From contig CAVPRU010000003.1 in assembly GCA_963707875.1 (NCBI GenBank), forward strand, positions 310,001-374,000: DNA of 64,000 bases. Reading direction: 5' to 3'. The notes beneath the pieces were generated by a model. It worked only from the letters and a program-made list of their open reading frames with translations, had not been told where the DNA came from and did not search any database. Both the position numbers and the translations under genes were made by a program. The number at the start of each line of letters is the position of its first letter. Position 1 is the stretch's first letter. This stretch comes from SZUA-320 sp963707875 (GTDB taxonomy: Bacteria; Gemmatimonadota; Gemmatimonadetes; Gemmatimonadales; GWC2-71-9). Shown here piece by piece: positions 19,401 to 27,876 of this stretch.

Positions 19401-19679
19401 CGGCTGACCGTCGAAGACCGCCACCCAGGTGATCCCGCCGTCGGTCGTCTTCCAGAGCCCCCCCGAGGCCGCCCCCGCGTAATAGGTCATCGGATCGCCG
19501 GCGACACCTGCCACGGCACTGACCCGGTTTCCCTCGGGGCCGAGGTGACGATAGCTGAGGGCGGCGTAGCGGGCGGGGTCGATCGTGGGAGCACCGGCCT
19601 GCTGGGCCAGCACCGGAGCGGTTAGCAACACGACCAGCCCGGGCAAGCCGGCGGCCCGGAGCAAGGACGAGAAAGCCAT
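16452..19679 (-). CDS. Secreted VPS10/sortilin-like Asp-box beta-propeller protein
   Basis: This is an exported protein of about 1,075 residues of the 'WD40/YVTN/BNR-like repeat' group. A signal peptide (MAFSSLLRAAGLPGLVVLL...LAQ) follows AAGGA six bases before the ATG chosen; an upstream start at 19724 lacks this. Asp-box motifs are many: LWKTTDGGITW, YRSTDAGTSW, YRTTDGGQTW and IWKSTDGGITW. The propeller occupies about residues 30-760. A beta domain (RYTVRVKVGSVEQTTGL) and a helical C-terminal region follow. The family is often annotated as glycosyl hydrolase, but no catalytic residues are assignable. A similar protein lies at 32669-35998. The APC permease gene follows it at once. Confidence 0.88.
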   Translation of the reverse strand: MAFSSLLRAAGLPGLVVLLTAPVLAQQAGAPTIDPARYAALSYRHLGPEGNRVSAVAGVAGDPMTYYAGAASGGLWKTTDGGITWVAVFDGQPVASIGALAVAPSDPNVVWAGTGEPFIRSHISIGWGMYRSTDAGTSWTRMGLDRTGRIARIVIHPTNPDIVLVAALGHGYGPQPERGVYRTTDGGQTWQRTLFVNDSTGAIDLVMDPSNPRILYAATWQIEIRTWGRTSGGAGSGIWKSTDGGITWTRLTGNGLPTKPFGKVGLGISPANPDRVYALIETSDGVPLPGFEAESGELWRSENGGKAWAVVSHDRELAGRTQYYTRMAVEPDDADEAWFLAGNATKTLDGGRTTVDLSFADSPGWDHHDMWIDPTNGNRMVVGSDCCVSVSSNRGRSWLKYSLPIAQMYHVTVDHQVPYWVYSNRQDGPSARGPSNSKIASFFTTGQIPRSAWTTVGGGESGWATPDPEDPNIVWSSASGYGAGGGIVVRYDVKAGVGRNVEVWPESPIGSPAEALKYRFVWNFPLMISPHDRNTIYVGSQHVHRTTNGGQSWDVVSPDLTLNDRSRQVISGGLTPDNIGVEYAGVVFSIAESPLERGLIWAGTNDGKVHVTRNGGANWTDLTGNLPGLIPWGTVSTIEASRYAAGTAYLTVDGHQANNRDPWVYRTADYGRSWTLIVNGLEKTPLSYAHVVREDPVRRGLLYLGTEGGLYVSFDNGSRWQPLQGNLPHAPVYDLVVQKEFNDLVVATYGRGIWVLDDLSPIQQLTAEVVARDAHLFTLRQAWRYKLNEGGWGLLPDPIAGTNPAYGAEINYWLGKEPPDSVEIAILDAAGMAVRTLKGGKTVGVNRVTWDLNRDQTTEVKLRTPPLHAPEIQVGADGRNAPDFGRSAAQVPPGRYTVRVKVGSVEQTTGLVVRKDPLSGGSEEGILAQTALVDEIMKDLNQAAGMVNRIERTRAQLVALRAALPGDAADLKAAADSVEQRFIAVEEELIQLRLTGRGQDGIRYPPKLAARFSYLAGGLTGSDEGPTDQQREVHALLRAQLTEVQGRFDALVRDGLAGFNARLQTRGLAGVVTTP

Positions 19680-20059
19680 GGCGAAATCCTTCCGTGGGAG
19701 CGAATCGGTTGAGACCGCTAGCATACCCGGCCGAACCCCGGGCCGCCAGTCTCCTCGTCACCGCGGGTCGTGGGCCACGTTGAACCCACCACGGCCACGG
19801 TGGACCTCGCAGTGGCGGATGGCTCGGGGGCAGGATAGGGTTCCTGCCCATGCGAGTTGTCATGATCGGCAAGGGTTTTTCCGGGCCCGGCACCGTCATC
19901 AGGGCCACGGCTTCATCAACCTGACCCCGGTGTGTCTCGATGCTGAGCAGGCGACCCGGGCGATTGCCCACCGCTCGGCCAGCATGGTCTGCCTCGATCC
20001 CCACCAGGTATCTTGACGACTCGGAAATGAATCTCCCACAGAAGGCAGGTCACGCGGTG
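19680..20059. other. 380-bp intergenic region with no gene recognised
   Basis: This divergent spacer separates the VPS10-like gene (leftwards) from the Xaa-Pro peptidase gene (rightwards). It is GC-rich, and no reading frame in it resembles a known family. A leftward frame at about 19850-20004 is open but has no recognisable motif. The two promoters should lie here, but I could not pick convincing -35/-10 boxes. The TTGACG at 20010-20015 is a possible -35 for the rightward gene, without a clear -10. Confidence 0.4.
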
Positions 20060-21517
20060 ATGTCATCTCCAGCCAAGCCGGTTCGGGCGCTGCTTCTCGT
20101 GCTGCTAGTGGCCGCAGGACCCCTCCCGGCCCAGATCACCCGGGATGAGTATATGGCCCGGCGCGACTCCCTTGCGAATCGGCTGGGGAACGGGGTGGTC
20201 CTGGCCTTCGGTGGCGCGACGCCGACCACCGACTACGGGACCTTCTATCAACTCCCGGCCTTCCGCTATCTGACGGGATACCAGTACGCCAACGCCGTCC
20301 TGGTCTTCGTCATGCGGGACGGCCATGGTCAGGCGATGCTGTTTGCCAGTCAAACGGCGCCCCGATCCACTCTCTACTACGGGGCCGAGCCCGACTCCGC
20401 CGCGGTGGCTCGCGACCTCGGTCTCACCTGGTACCCTCTGGATCGGCTCACGCAGGTGGTAGACTCACTCGCCACCAGACGGTTGCCGTTCTGGGAGTTG
20501 CGCGATTTTGCCGCGGCGGACTTCGCGCGGAGTGATTCGCTGACCCGGGGAGGTCAGTTCGTGAAGGCCCTGATGGCCCGGCACCCCGACCTGATCGTCC
20601 GGAACGGCCACCCCGTGGTGAATCAGCTCCGGGCCCGGAAGTCCGATGCCGAGATGGAATTGATCCGGAAAGCCTCGGCGATCTCTGCCGAGGGGCACCT
20701 GGAGTTGATGAAGCGGATCGAGCCGACGATGCATGAGTACGACCTGCAGGCCATCATCGAGTACACCTTCCTGCGGGGTGGGGCCGAGCGTCCGGCCTAC
20801 GGCTCGATCGTGGGCTCGGGACCGCTGGCCCTCCAGCTCCACTACATGAAGGACCGCCGGCAGATGGAGCCCGGCGAGGTGGTCGTTGTGGATGCCGGGG
20901 CCGAGTATGAAGGTTATGCGGCGGACGTCACCCGGACCCTGCCCGTCAGTGGCACCTTTACCCGGGAACAGCGGGAGATCTACCGGATCGTCCGGGATGC
21001 CCAGGCCGCCGCCGAGCGGAATTCCGTCGTGGGGCGCTCGACCCAGGCTGCCCTCGACAGCTCGATCGCCGTCCGCGCCGCCGGACTCGCAGCCCTCGGG
21101 CTGGTGGAGTCAGCGGAGGCCACCTTCGATCCACCGTGGCCGGTGAACTGTACCCGATCCCCCTGGAGCTGCCGGCAGGTATCGCTGTTCGCGATCCACG
21201 GCATCACCCACGGGATCGGTCTTGAGGTCCATGACCCGATCCAGGCCTACGACGACGGGATCTTCAAGGTCGGGGACGCGTTCACGATCGAACCCGGACT
21301 GTACATTTCCCCGCGGCTGCTTGCCCTCTTGCCCGACACGCCGAAGAACCGGGCCTTCGCGAGCCGGGTCCGGGCGGCGGTGGAGCAGTATCAGAACACC
21401 GGGGTCCGGATCGAGGACTCCTATCTGATCAGCCAGGACGGGCTCGAATGGCTGAGCCGGGTCCCCCGGGATCTCGATGAGGTCGAGGTGCTGACCAGGC
21501 GCCGGCCGATTCCCTGA
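20060..21517 (+). CDS. Secreted M24B Xaa-Pro aminopeptidase
   Basis: This metallopeptidase of about 485 residues belongs to the M24B (aminopeptidase P) family. A signal peptide (MSSPAKPVRALLLVLLVAAGPLPAQ) is followed by the creatinase N-terminal domain. The pita-bread catalytic domain has the five metal ligands in VVVDAGAEYEGYAADVTRT (two Asp), ITHGIGLEVHD (His), FTIEPGLY (Glu) and GVRIEDSYL (Glu). It should remove N-terminal residues from peptides with proline in second position, in the periplasm or outside. The start is uncertain: an in-frame ATG at 20027 is also possible and neither has a strong ribosome site. It is convergent with the DUF4198 gene. Confidence 0.92.
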   Translation: MSSPAKPVRALLLVLLVAAGPLPAQITRDEYMARRDSLANRLGNGVVLAFGGATPTTDYGTFYQLPAFRYLTGYQYANAVLVFVMRDGHGQAMLFASQTAPRSTLYYGAEPDSAAVARDLGLTWYPLDRLTQVVDSLATRRLPFWELRDFAAADFARSDSLTRGGQFVKALMARHPDLIVRNGHPVVNQLRARKSDAEMELIRKASAISAEGHLELMKRIEPTMHEYDLQAIIEYTFLRGGAERPAYGSIVGSGPLALQLHYMKDRRQMEPGEVVVVDAGAEYEGYAADVTRTLPVSGTFTREQREIYRIVRDAQAAAERNSVVGRSTQAALDSSIAVRAAGLAALGLVESAEATFDPPWPVNCTRSPWSCRQVSLFAIHGITHGIGLEVHDPIQAYDDGIFKVGDAFTIEPGLYISPRLLALLPDTPKNRAFASRVRAAVEQYQNTGVRIEDSYLISQDGLEWLSRVPRDLDEVEVLTRRRPIP

Positions 21518-21569
21518 CCGGGCGGCGCGCCCGCTCCGACCCGAGGACCGATCGGCCCCCGGGAACGGC

Positions 21570-22391
21570 CTAGCGGATGGCGAAGGTCAGGGAGGCCCAC
21601 TTGGACTCGTAGTCCGCCTCACTGTCTCCGGTCAGTCTGGTCATGGAGATGAACATGAGATACCAGGTTCCCGCGTCGGACAGCCGGACCTGCCCCACGC
21701 CCTGGGCATCGGTTCGCACCGCCCGCATCTCGATCCGACCACCGGAGGCCGTCCGGCCGCCATACTGGACATACTGGTTCGCCACCGGCGTTCCATCCAC
21801 CAGGGCCCGGAACCGGAGGACGCTTCCGGGACTCAGGGTGTAGGGATTCTCCAGCGGCACCAGCTCGGCGGGATAGCCCAATGCGGTTGAGAACTGCTCA
21901 CTCCGGGTGTCGCCGACCTGAACCAGGGCCTTCACGTGCTTGTGATACCGCTCCCGGACACCCCGTTCCAGTTCGCCATCCCGCTTCCGCGCGGCCAGCA
22001 CATCGGGGATACCGTCGCTCGCCAGGTATTCGTTGAACTCGGCACCCGTCAGCGGGATGATGTTGGGTCTGGTGGAAACGCCGAGCTGCCAGGTCCCTGC
22101 CACGCCGACCGGTACGCTGAAGGAACTGGTGTCGCCCGCGACACTCCACTGGGCGGTGTCGACCCGGACCCGGCCGTTGGGCCCCAGGACGCTCACATCC
22201 AGCAACCGGTTCCGGGCGATGGAGTTCTCGCTGTTGGTGAAGTTACCGTTCAGGAGGAGCAGGTCGAGGGTCGCCCCGGGCTCGACGAAGAACCGAGTGG
22301 GCTTGAGGAACATGTCGTGGGCGGCGGCCAGTCCGGCCACGACCAGGGTCAGAGCGGCGACGGTGGCGATCAGGCGGAGCGGACGGGGCAT
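21570..22391 (-). CDS. Secreted DUF4198-family protein
   Basis: This 273-residue exported protein starts at an ATG preceded by an ideal AGGAGG at six-base spacing, which decides against the longer frame starting at 22412. The signal peptide is MPRPLRLIATVAALTLVVAGLAAA. The mature part begins HDMFLKPTRFFVEPGATLDLLLLNG and ends with a segment predicting beta strands (AVRTDAQGVGQVRLSDAGTW). This is the Ig-like layout of DUF4198, a family related to the NikM/CbiM-associated periplasmic components and often found next to metal uptake genes. No partner is nearby, so its ligand is unknown. It ends 58 nt upstream of a DUF5916 gene reading in the same direction. Confidence 0.8.
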   Translation of the reverse strand: MPRPLRLIATVAALTLVVAGLAAAHDMFLKPTRFFVEPGATLDLLLLNGNFTNSENSIARNRLLDVSVLGPNGRVRVDTAQWSVAGDTSSFSVPVGVAGTWQLGVSTRPNIIPLTGAEFNEYLASDGIPDVLAARKRDGELERGVRERYHKHVKALVQVGDTRSEQFSTALGYPAELVPLENPYTLSPGSVLRFRALVDGTPVANQYVQYGGRTASGGRIEMRAVRTDAQGVGQVRLSDAGTWYLMFISMTRLTGDSEADYESKWASLTFAIR

Positions 22392-22449
22392 GGGATACCT
22401 CCTGGGGACCAAGGACTTGTCGACGGCCGGTCAGTCGTTCATGGACCGG

Positions 22450-24612
22450 TCAGTAACGGAGCGTGTACTGCACTTTGATCAGCAGCTGATTGCTGTCGAA
22501 CAACCAGCGGTCATCGAACTCCCGAGCCAGGTTGTGATTGTACACCACAAAAAGGGCCCCAAGCGGATCGAAAGTCCAGCGGAGCCGGCTGTTGCTTCCC
22601 AGACTCCGACTCTCGGTGTCGTATTGCAGGAAACTCGAGAACACCAGATCGGGAGACACATTGACGTTGAGCCGAGCACCCACCAGATCCTCGGTAAAGT
22701 CCCCGCCGCTCAGGCTGCCGACGTTGCGCTCGGCGTTCAACTCGACGACGAACGACCCGCTCAACCGGACGGTGGCTTCCGCCTCGATCGTGTGAAGGGT
22801 ACCATCGTAGAACCCGCCAAACCACCAGGTCAGCTGTCCTGACACCGGGCGCTTGCTGGCGGTTTCCAGTTCCAGCCGCCAGCGGGTGTAGTGGTATGCC
22901 CCCGGGGCGATGGTCACCAGATCGGTTACCTCGAACGGCTCGTCGAGTCGCTCCCCCTGGGGAACCCAGTTGAACTCGAACCGGTCCCCGCTTTCCAGTT
23001 GACAGTTCACCGGTGCGGTAAAGAACCGGTAGCTCTCCCAATCCCACTGCAGGTTCCCGGTCCAGCTCGATCGGGTTTCGACGAAGCACTGGCGAATCCC
23101 GTGTGCGCCGATCCGGGGTTGGAAGTTGAAGGCGCCGGTGACCGCGTTGATGCCCCGGCGGGGCACGAACCCCATGGCCGGATCGAACCCGTCGCCGATG
23201 TGATTGTAGGTGACGTTCAGGTCCCACAGGTCGTTCGGATAGTCGACCCTGAACCCGGTGGCCAGTCGATCTCCGCCGAGGTCTTCCCGCCCGGTCATGA
23301 GCCCATAGGCTCCGACCAGAAAGTTCTTGTCGCCGCCAAGGCGGGAGGTCTGGAAGGTCAGATCCAACCCACCGAGCCAGCTGTCGGCACGGCCCAGCGG
23401 ATCCCCCGCCGTGGCCAGAACACCGGCCGATGATTCCCCGAGCACATTCTGCCTGAGCCGGAGGACAGCCATGGTCTCGTTAGACGCGACCCCGTCCTCC
23501 GTGCCAGTCCGGACGGCCAGCGCGCCAATGCTGGTATTGCCGACCTGGCCATTGAGCTTGCCGCCCGCCTGGAGCGGGACCTGCTCACCCCCGACCAGGC
23601 CGATCCGCCGACTGAAGAACGGCAGGATCTGGCTCCCACCAAACGAGTCCTGCAGGCCGAGGCCGAACTCGAACACGTCGGCCCCCTCAAGGAAGAAGCT
23701 CCGCTTTTCGGGGAACAGGACCGGAAACCGGGTCAGGTTGGTCCGCCGACTGTCGACTTCGGTTTCGGCGAAGTCGGTGTTGACGGTCAGCGAAGCCAGG
23801 ATCCCGCCCGCGATGCGCTGGGTCAGGTCGAGGCTGGGGTGGAAGCTGCCCTCCAGGTCGGCTGCCGCCGTATTCTCCCCGCCCACGGTGATGGCGGGTC
23901 GGACGGCGAGCCCGATACCTAGGGAGAAGACGGGGAGATCCGTCAACACCCCGGCCCGGCTGGTCTGACCGAGATTGATGTCGGGGGTTGGGCTGGCCCA
24001 GCGGGTGGTTTCCTGGAGCCGCTGGATCCGGCGCTCGAGGTTGAAGCCCCAGCTGGTGAGGTCCCGGCCGTAGATCAGGCTCTTGAGTGGAATCCGGATT
24101 TCGACGGACCAGCCATCGGGTCGCCGGTCGGTCCGAGCCTCCCAGATCCCGTCCCAGGCGGAGTTGGTGCCTTCGCCCCGGTTGGAGACCAGGCCGTCAA
24201 ACCGGGCCCCATTCGGATTGACCGCGAACACGTAGCCGGTCCGGCCATCGCGGAACGTGTCGAACACCAACCGGATGTTGTCCTCGTCCTCAAGGTCAGA
24301 ATCCACAGCCTTCGAAAAGCTCACGATCCGCCCGGGCGAGGGATCGTAGGCCATCACCCCGATGACAATCTCCGAGGAGCTGGCCAGGACCCGAACGACG
24401 GTCGCCCCGGTCGGCATCGCACCCGCGACCGGGACCACCTGGCGCAACGGGGCGAGCGAGTCTGCCTCGCGCCATGCCGGTTCATCCAGCCGGCCGTCGA
24501 GGTGGATCCCCACGGCCCGGCCGGCGCGGAGGGTGGGCACCGCGGCTTGCTGGGCTGCCGCCATCGTTGGGCAGAGGGTGAGAAACAGGGCTGATCGGAG
24601 AACGCGGGCCAA
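22450..24612 (-). CDS. DUF5916 protein: CBM9-like domain plus outer-membrane barrel
   Basis: This 720-residue protein has a signal peptide (MARVLRSALFLTLCPTMAAAQQ). Next comes a carbohydrate-binding-family-9-like domain (GIHLDGRLDEPAWREADS at about residues 34-51, then EDNIRLVFDTFRDGRTGYVFAVNP). The remaining 480 residues are the DUF5916 region, with alternating strands and the typical FPEKRSFFLEGADVFEFG. The C-terminus LLIKVQYTLRY ends in an aromatic residue, as outer-membrane barrels do. The family is common in Bacteroidota and Gemmatimonadota; its substrate is unknown. It probably shares an operon with the DUF4198 gene 58 nt downstream. Confidence 0.88.
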   Translation of the reverse strand: MARVLRSALFLTLCPTMAAAQQAAVPTLRAGRAVGIHLDGRLDEPAWREADSLAPLRQVVPVAGAMPTGATVVRVLASSSEIVIGVMAYDPSPGRIVSFSKAVDSDLEDEDNIRLVFDTFRDGRTGYVFAVNPNGARFDGLVSNRGEGTNSAWDGIWEARTDRRPDGWSVEIRIPLKSLIYGRDLTSWGFNLERRIQRLQETTRWASPTPDINLGQTSRAGVLTDLPVFSLGIGLAVRPAITVGGENTAAADLEGSFHPSLDLTQRIAGGILASLTVNTDFAETEVDSRRTNLTRFPVLFPEKRSFFLEGADVFEFGLGLQDSFGGSQILPFFSRRIGLVGGEQVPLQAGGKLNGQVGNTSIGALAVRTGTEDGVASNETMAVLRLRQNVLGESSAGVLATAGDPLGRADSWLGGLDLTFQTSRLGGDKNFLVGAYGLMTGREDLGGDRLATGFRVDYPNDLWDLNVTYNHIGDGFDPAMGFVPRRGINAVTGAFNFQPRIGAHGIRQCFVETRSSWTGNLQWDWESYRFFTAPVNCQLESGDRFEFNWVPQGERLDEPFEVTDLVTIAPGAYHYTRWRLELETASKRPVSGQLTWWFGGFYDGTLHTIEAEATVRLSGSFVVELNAERNVGSLSGGDFTEDLVGARLNVNVSPDLVFSSFLQYDTESRSLGSNSRLRWTFDPLGALFVVYNHNLAREFDDRWLFDSNQLLIKVQYTLRY

Positions 24613-24719
24613 GGAAGACCTGTCTCAAGGTGGAGCGGGAATCTAGATTCGCGTTGCCTGATAACGCCAGCGCGCTCGCCGGTGTACTTTTCGAGTCGTT
24701 CCCTTCACCGGCGGACCCC

Positions 24720-25559
24720 ATGCCCGACATTGGCGTATTCCATCCCCAGATCGTCCACTTCGTCATCGCCCTGTTCTTCGTCGGGCTGTTCCTCAGGATC
24801 GTCTCGCTCACCAGGCTCTTCGCCTGGACCAGGCCGGCCGGCGCCGCCCTGCTGATCGTTGCCGCCCTGGCGGCCGCGAGTGCGGCCAAGTCTGGCGACC
24901 AGGCCCATGGTCCCGCCGAGCGCATCCCGGGGGCTCGGGAGGCGGTGCAACGTCACGAGCATGACGGCGAACGGGCCCGCAACATGCTCATTGCGATTGC
25001 GGTACTCGAGATTGCGGGTCTCGCCTTCTTCCGGAAGGACCAGATCCAGCGCGGGATCTACGCGGGGTCGGCGGTGCTGGGGCTGGTGGGTGGGTGGATG
25101 GTGTATGAGGCGGCCGAGCACGGCGGACAGGTGGTCTACGAGTACGCGGGGGGAGTGGGCACCCGGGGGGGAGATTCCGCCCACGTCCGGCAGCTGCTGG
25201 TGGCAGGGCTCTTCCATCAGGCCCAGGCCGACCGGCTGGCGGGTCGCAGCGTCGATGCCGCACGGCTGTTCGACGAGCTGGTGGCCCGGATGCCGGGAGA
25301 CCTATCGGTGGCGCTGCTGGGCATCGAGTCACAGCTCAAGGACCGGGGAGATGTCGAGGGCGCCATGGCGGCGCTCGCGGCGCTCACCGTCCCGGATGAC
25401 GACGCCCGTCTGGTCACTCGCAAGGGCCTTCTCCTGAGCGAGGCGCTGGTGGCGGCCGGTCAGCCCGATGCGGCCCGCACCGTGCTCAACGGCCTGGCCC
25501 AGCGGTTCCCCGAGAGTGGCGCGATCAAGCAGGCCATCGAAAAGCTCAACCAGCCCTGA
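24720..25559 (+). CDS. DUF2231 membrane protein with C-terminal TPR region
   Basis: This 279-residue protein begins MPDIGVFHPQIVHFVIALFFVG, which carries the HPxxVHFxIAL motif of DUF2231 cytochrome-like membrane proteins. Four hydrophobic spans lie in residues 10-140. The rest (about 165-279) is soluble and helical, with tetratricopeptide-like units (AGLFHQAQADRLAGRSVDAARLFDEL, GLLLSEALVAAGQPDAARTVL). I chose this ATG because it places the family motif at the start; frames open upstream add a non-conserved tail. It is two bases upstream of the MFS transporter gene and probably in one operon with it. The role is unknown. Confidence 0.82.
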   Translation: MPDIGVFHPQIVHFVIALFFVGLFLRIVSLTRLFAWTRPAGAALLIVAALAAASAAKSGDQAHGPAERIPGAREAVQRHEHDGERARNMLIAIAVLEIAGLAFFRKDQIQRGIYAGSAVLGLVGGWMVYEAAEHGGQVVYEYAGGVGTRGGDSAHVRQLLVAGLFHQAQADRLAGRSVDAARLFDELVARMPGDLSVALLGIESQLKDRGDVEGAMAALAALTVPDDDARLVTRKGLLLSEALVAAGQPDAARTVLNGLAQRFPESGAIKQAIEKLNQP

Positions 25560-25561
25560 CG

Positions 25562-26776
25562 GTGACCACCAAGCCGCGGCAGCTCGCCCTGCTGGCCGCG
25601 GCCCAGACCCTGGCCATGGCCACCTGGTTCTCGGCCACGGCCGTGGTCCCCCAGCTCCGGGAGGAATGGGCCATCACCGGCGGGCTGGACGCGTGGCTCA
25701 CGATGAGCGTCCAGTTGGGGTTCGTGGCCGGGGCCTTGCTCTCCGCCGTGCTCAATCTTCCCGATCGGATTCCTTCCCAGCGCTTGGTGGCCTGGAGCGC
25801 CCTGGTGGCGGGGGCCGCCACGGCGGCACTCGCCACCTTTGATCTCGACTTCGGGACCGCCGTCTGGCTTCGGGGGCTGACAGGCATGGCGCTGGCCGGA
25901 GTCTACCCGCCGGGGATGAAACTGGTCGCCACCTGGTGTCGCGAGGACCGCGGCTTCGGGATCGGATTGCTGGTCGGGGCGCTGACGCTGGGCTCGGCCC
26001 TGCCCCACCTCCTCAACGCGGTTCCACTCTTCGGCGATGGCGGGATGCCCCCTTGGCGGCCGACCCTCCTGGCGGCAGCGGGTTCAGCGGTCCTGGCCTC
26101 GGCGGTGGCGTTCGGGTGGATCCGGCCCGGACCATATCTTTCCCAGGCCGCCCCGTTTGACTGGCGGTTCATCGGCCAGGCCATCTCGCACCAGCCCACC
26201 CGACTAGCCAACTTCGGCTACCTGGGCCACATGTGGGAGCTGTACGCCATGTGGACCTGGGTGCCGCTCTTTCTGCTGCAGAGTTTTGGGGCGGCCGGTC
26301 GGGGCACGGCAGGCGCCCGACTGGCCGGATTCGGAGTCGTTGCGGTCGGGGCGGTTGGGGCTGTGGTGGCCGGGAAGCTGGCGGACCGGATGGGCCGGAC
26401 CGCGGTGGCCACGGCAAGCCTGGTCATCTCTGGAGCATGCGCCGCGCTGGCCGGGTTCAGCTACCAGTTCCCGATCCTGCTGACCGGCCTCTGTCTGGTC
26501 TGGGGCTTCGCGGTGGTCGCGGACTCGGCCCAGTTCAGCGCCGCTGTCACCGAGTTGACCGACCCGCGCTACGTGGGGACGGCGCTCACCCTGCAGACTG
26601 CGATGGGGTTTCTGCTGACCCTGGTCTCCATCCGACTGATTCCTGTGGTGGCCGACCTGGTTGGCTGGCAGCACGTGTTCCTGCTGCTGGTGCCTGGCCC
26701 GGTGTTCGGCATCGTCAGCATGCTCCGGCTCAGAACCCTGCCGGAGGCCACCCGGATGGCGGGAGGCCATCGGTAA
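25562..26776 (+). CDS. MFS transporter (CynX/nitrate-type)
   Basis: This 404-residue major facilitator starts at a GTG two bases after the previous gene. Twelve hydrophobic segments are visible. The loop 2-3 region LRGLTGMALAGVYPPGMKLVATW and the cytoplasmic KLADRMGRTAV are typical of the superfamily. The overall pattern resembles the cyanate/nitrate/nitrite group, but the substrate is not readable. The last 26 codons are repeated exactly 1,037 bp downstream, within the 140-bp direct repeat that brackets the inserted TonB-plug-like gene. Confidence 0.87.
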   Translation: MTTKPRQLALLAAAQTLAMATWFSATAVVPQLREEWAITGGLDAWLTMSVQLGFVAGALLSAVLNLPDRIPSQRLVAWSALVAGAATAALATFDLDFGTAVWLRGLTGMALAGVYPPGMKLVATWCREDRGFGIGLLVGALTLGSALPHLLNAVPLFGDGGMPPWRPTLLAAAGSAVLASAVAFGWIRPGPYLSQAAPFDWRFIGQAISHQPTRLANFGYLGHMWELYAMWTWVPLFLLQSFGAAGRGTAGARLAGFGVVAVGAVGAVVAGKLADRMGRTAVATASLVISGACAALAGFSYQFPILLTGLCLVWGFAVVADSAQFSAAVTELTDPRYVGTALTLQTAMGFLLTLVSIRLIPVVADLVGWQHVFLLLVPGPVFGIVSMLRLRTLPEATRMAGGHR

Positions 26777-26839
26777 GGGTAGCATTCAAGGAATGATGCC
26801 CCTTCGGAACTCCCTGGTTGCGGCCGTCCTGGCCACTGC
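26700..26839 (+). repeat. 140-bp direct repeat, copy 1
   Basis: This stretch is identical over 140 bp to 27737-27876. It comprises the 3' end of the MFS gene, the short spacer and the first 47 bases of a DUF305 gene. Copy 1 contains the intact MFS end, but its DUF305 start is truncated. Confidence 0.95.
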
Positions 26840-26879
26840 TGTCCCGCCAACCTACAGGAGCGTGGCGCTCAGGGCCTGA
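26793..26879 (+). pseudogene. Truncated 5' end of the DUF305 lipoprotein gene
   Basis: It reads MMPLRNSLVAAVLATA, exactly as the intact DUF305 gene at 27830, and then departs into unrelated sequence (VPPTYRSVALRA) and stops. It is the fragment left at the left border of the inserted segment. It probably has no function. Confidence 0.85.
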
Positions 26880-26907
26880 GCTGGCCAAGGTTGGCCGGGA
26901 GGGATTG

Positions 26908-27717
26908 ATGCGGTATGGGCGCACGTTCTGGGCAGTCTTGGGTCTCGGCGCCAGCACGAGTTCCGCCCAGGTCTTCGCCCAGATTCCACCTCCCCAGAAA
27001 ACCCTCCTTGTCGGACGCGTCTACGACCAGGCACACCGCGCTGTTGACGGTGTGGAGGTCATCGTCAACCGCCAAGAGGTCCGGGCCACGACCGACCGTA
27101 ACGGTTTTTTCACGATCCAAGTATTCCCGGTCGACAGCACTGTCGGGTTCAGGCGGATCGGGTACCGACCTATGCTCCTCGCGCTCCAACCGCTGCCTCC
27201 GCTCCGCGACACCATCCTGGTTGAGCTGGTTGCCAGCCAAGTATGGCTGCCAGAGCTGATCGTCTCCGCCCGACCGAGCAAACCCCTCCGCTATGCAGGC
27301 ACGACCAAGTACGATGATGTCTTCCTCCGCCAGAAGCTGGGCCTCGGCACGCTCATCACCCGAGAAGCCATCGATCGTCGTTTCGGAAGCCCCACGGCCG
27401 AGTTGCTACGAGGCATTCCAGGAGTCCAGGTATCGAACGGCCCACCGAAGCGGATTCGGTTTGCCCGGTGCCTGGATCCGGGAGGGCTCGCTGTGTTCAT
27501 CGACGGGGCCCGGCAGCTTCCACAGGGGCAGTTCACCGAAAGGGGCCCGGCGGTGGTGCCTTCCTTTCACGAGACCCCCGATGTTGAGATGCTGTCGCGG
27601 GTTGATCCCTCGGACGTTGAGATGATCGAGGTCTTTCGTGGGGTTAGCCACATCCCCGGGGTATTTCATTGGAACGGTTGTGCCGTGGTAGCGATTTGGA
27701 CGAAGTGGAATGGGTGA
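26908..27717 (+). CDS. Secreted carboxypeptidase-regulatory/TonB-plug-like protein
   Basis: This 269-residue protein starts after GGGAGGGATTG. It has a probable signal peptide, then a CarboxypepD-regulatory-like beta-sandwich (LLVGRVYDQAHRAVDGVEVIVNR...TDRNGFFTIQVFP, about residues 31-75). A segment resembling the plug of TonB-dependent receptors follows (ITREAIDRRFGSPTAELLRGIPGVQV, then VFIDGARQL and VDPSDVEMIEVFRG). No barrel follows, so it is a stand-alone plug-type protein, a form common in Gemmatimonadota. It sits in the segment bracketed by the 140-bp repeats. By eye its base composition is a little less GC-rich than its neighbours, consistent with a separate origin. Confidence 0.8.
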   Translation: MRYGRTFWAVLGLGASTSSAQVFAQIPPPQKTLLVGRVYDQAHRAVDGVEVIVNRQEVRATTDRNGFFTIQVFPVDSTVGFRRIGYRPMLLALQPLPPLRDTILVELVASQVWLPELIVSARPSKPLRYAGTTKYDDVFLRQKLGLGTLITREAIDRRFGSPTAELLRGIPGVQVSNGPPKRIRFARCLDPGGLAVFIDGARQLPQGQFTERGPAVVPSFHETPDVEMLSRVDPSDVEMIEVFRGVSHIPGVFHWNGCAVVAIWTKWNG

Positions 27718-27736
27718 CTAGCCTGGGGAACCTCGA

Positions 27737-27876
27737 CGGTGTTCGGCATCGTCAGCATGCTCCGGCTCAGAACCCTGCCGGAGGCCACCCGGATGGCGGG
27801 AGGCCATCGGTAAGGGTAGCATTCAAGGAATGATGCCCCTTCGGAACTCCCTGGTTGCGGCCGTCCTGGCCACTGC
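27737..27876 (+). repeat. 140-bp direct repeat, copy 2
   Basis: This is identical to 26700-26839. Here the MFS 3' end is a fragment with no gene in front of it, while the DUF305 start continues into the intact gene. One mismatch follows at the next base, then four matches before the copies diverge. Confidence 0.95.

Noticed and set aside
19680..20059. Possible small gene in the divergent spacer
   Set aside because: One leftward frame is open but has no ribosome site, recognised motif or convincing composition.
21518..21569. GGGCG-GCG-CGCCC hairpin between convergent genes as a terminator
   Set aside because: The stem is only five base pairs with no T-run; too weak to support.
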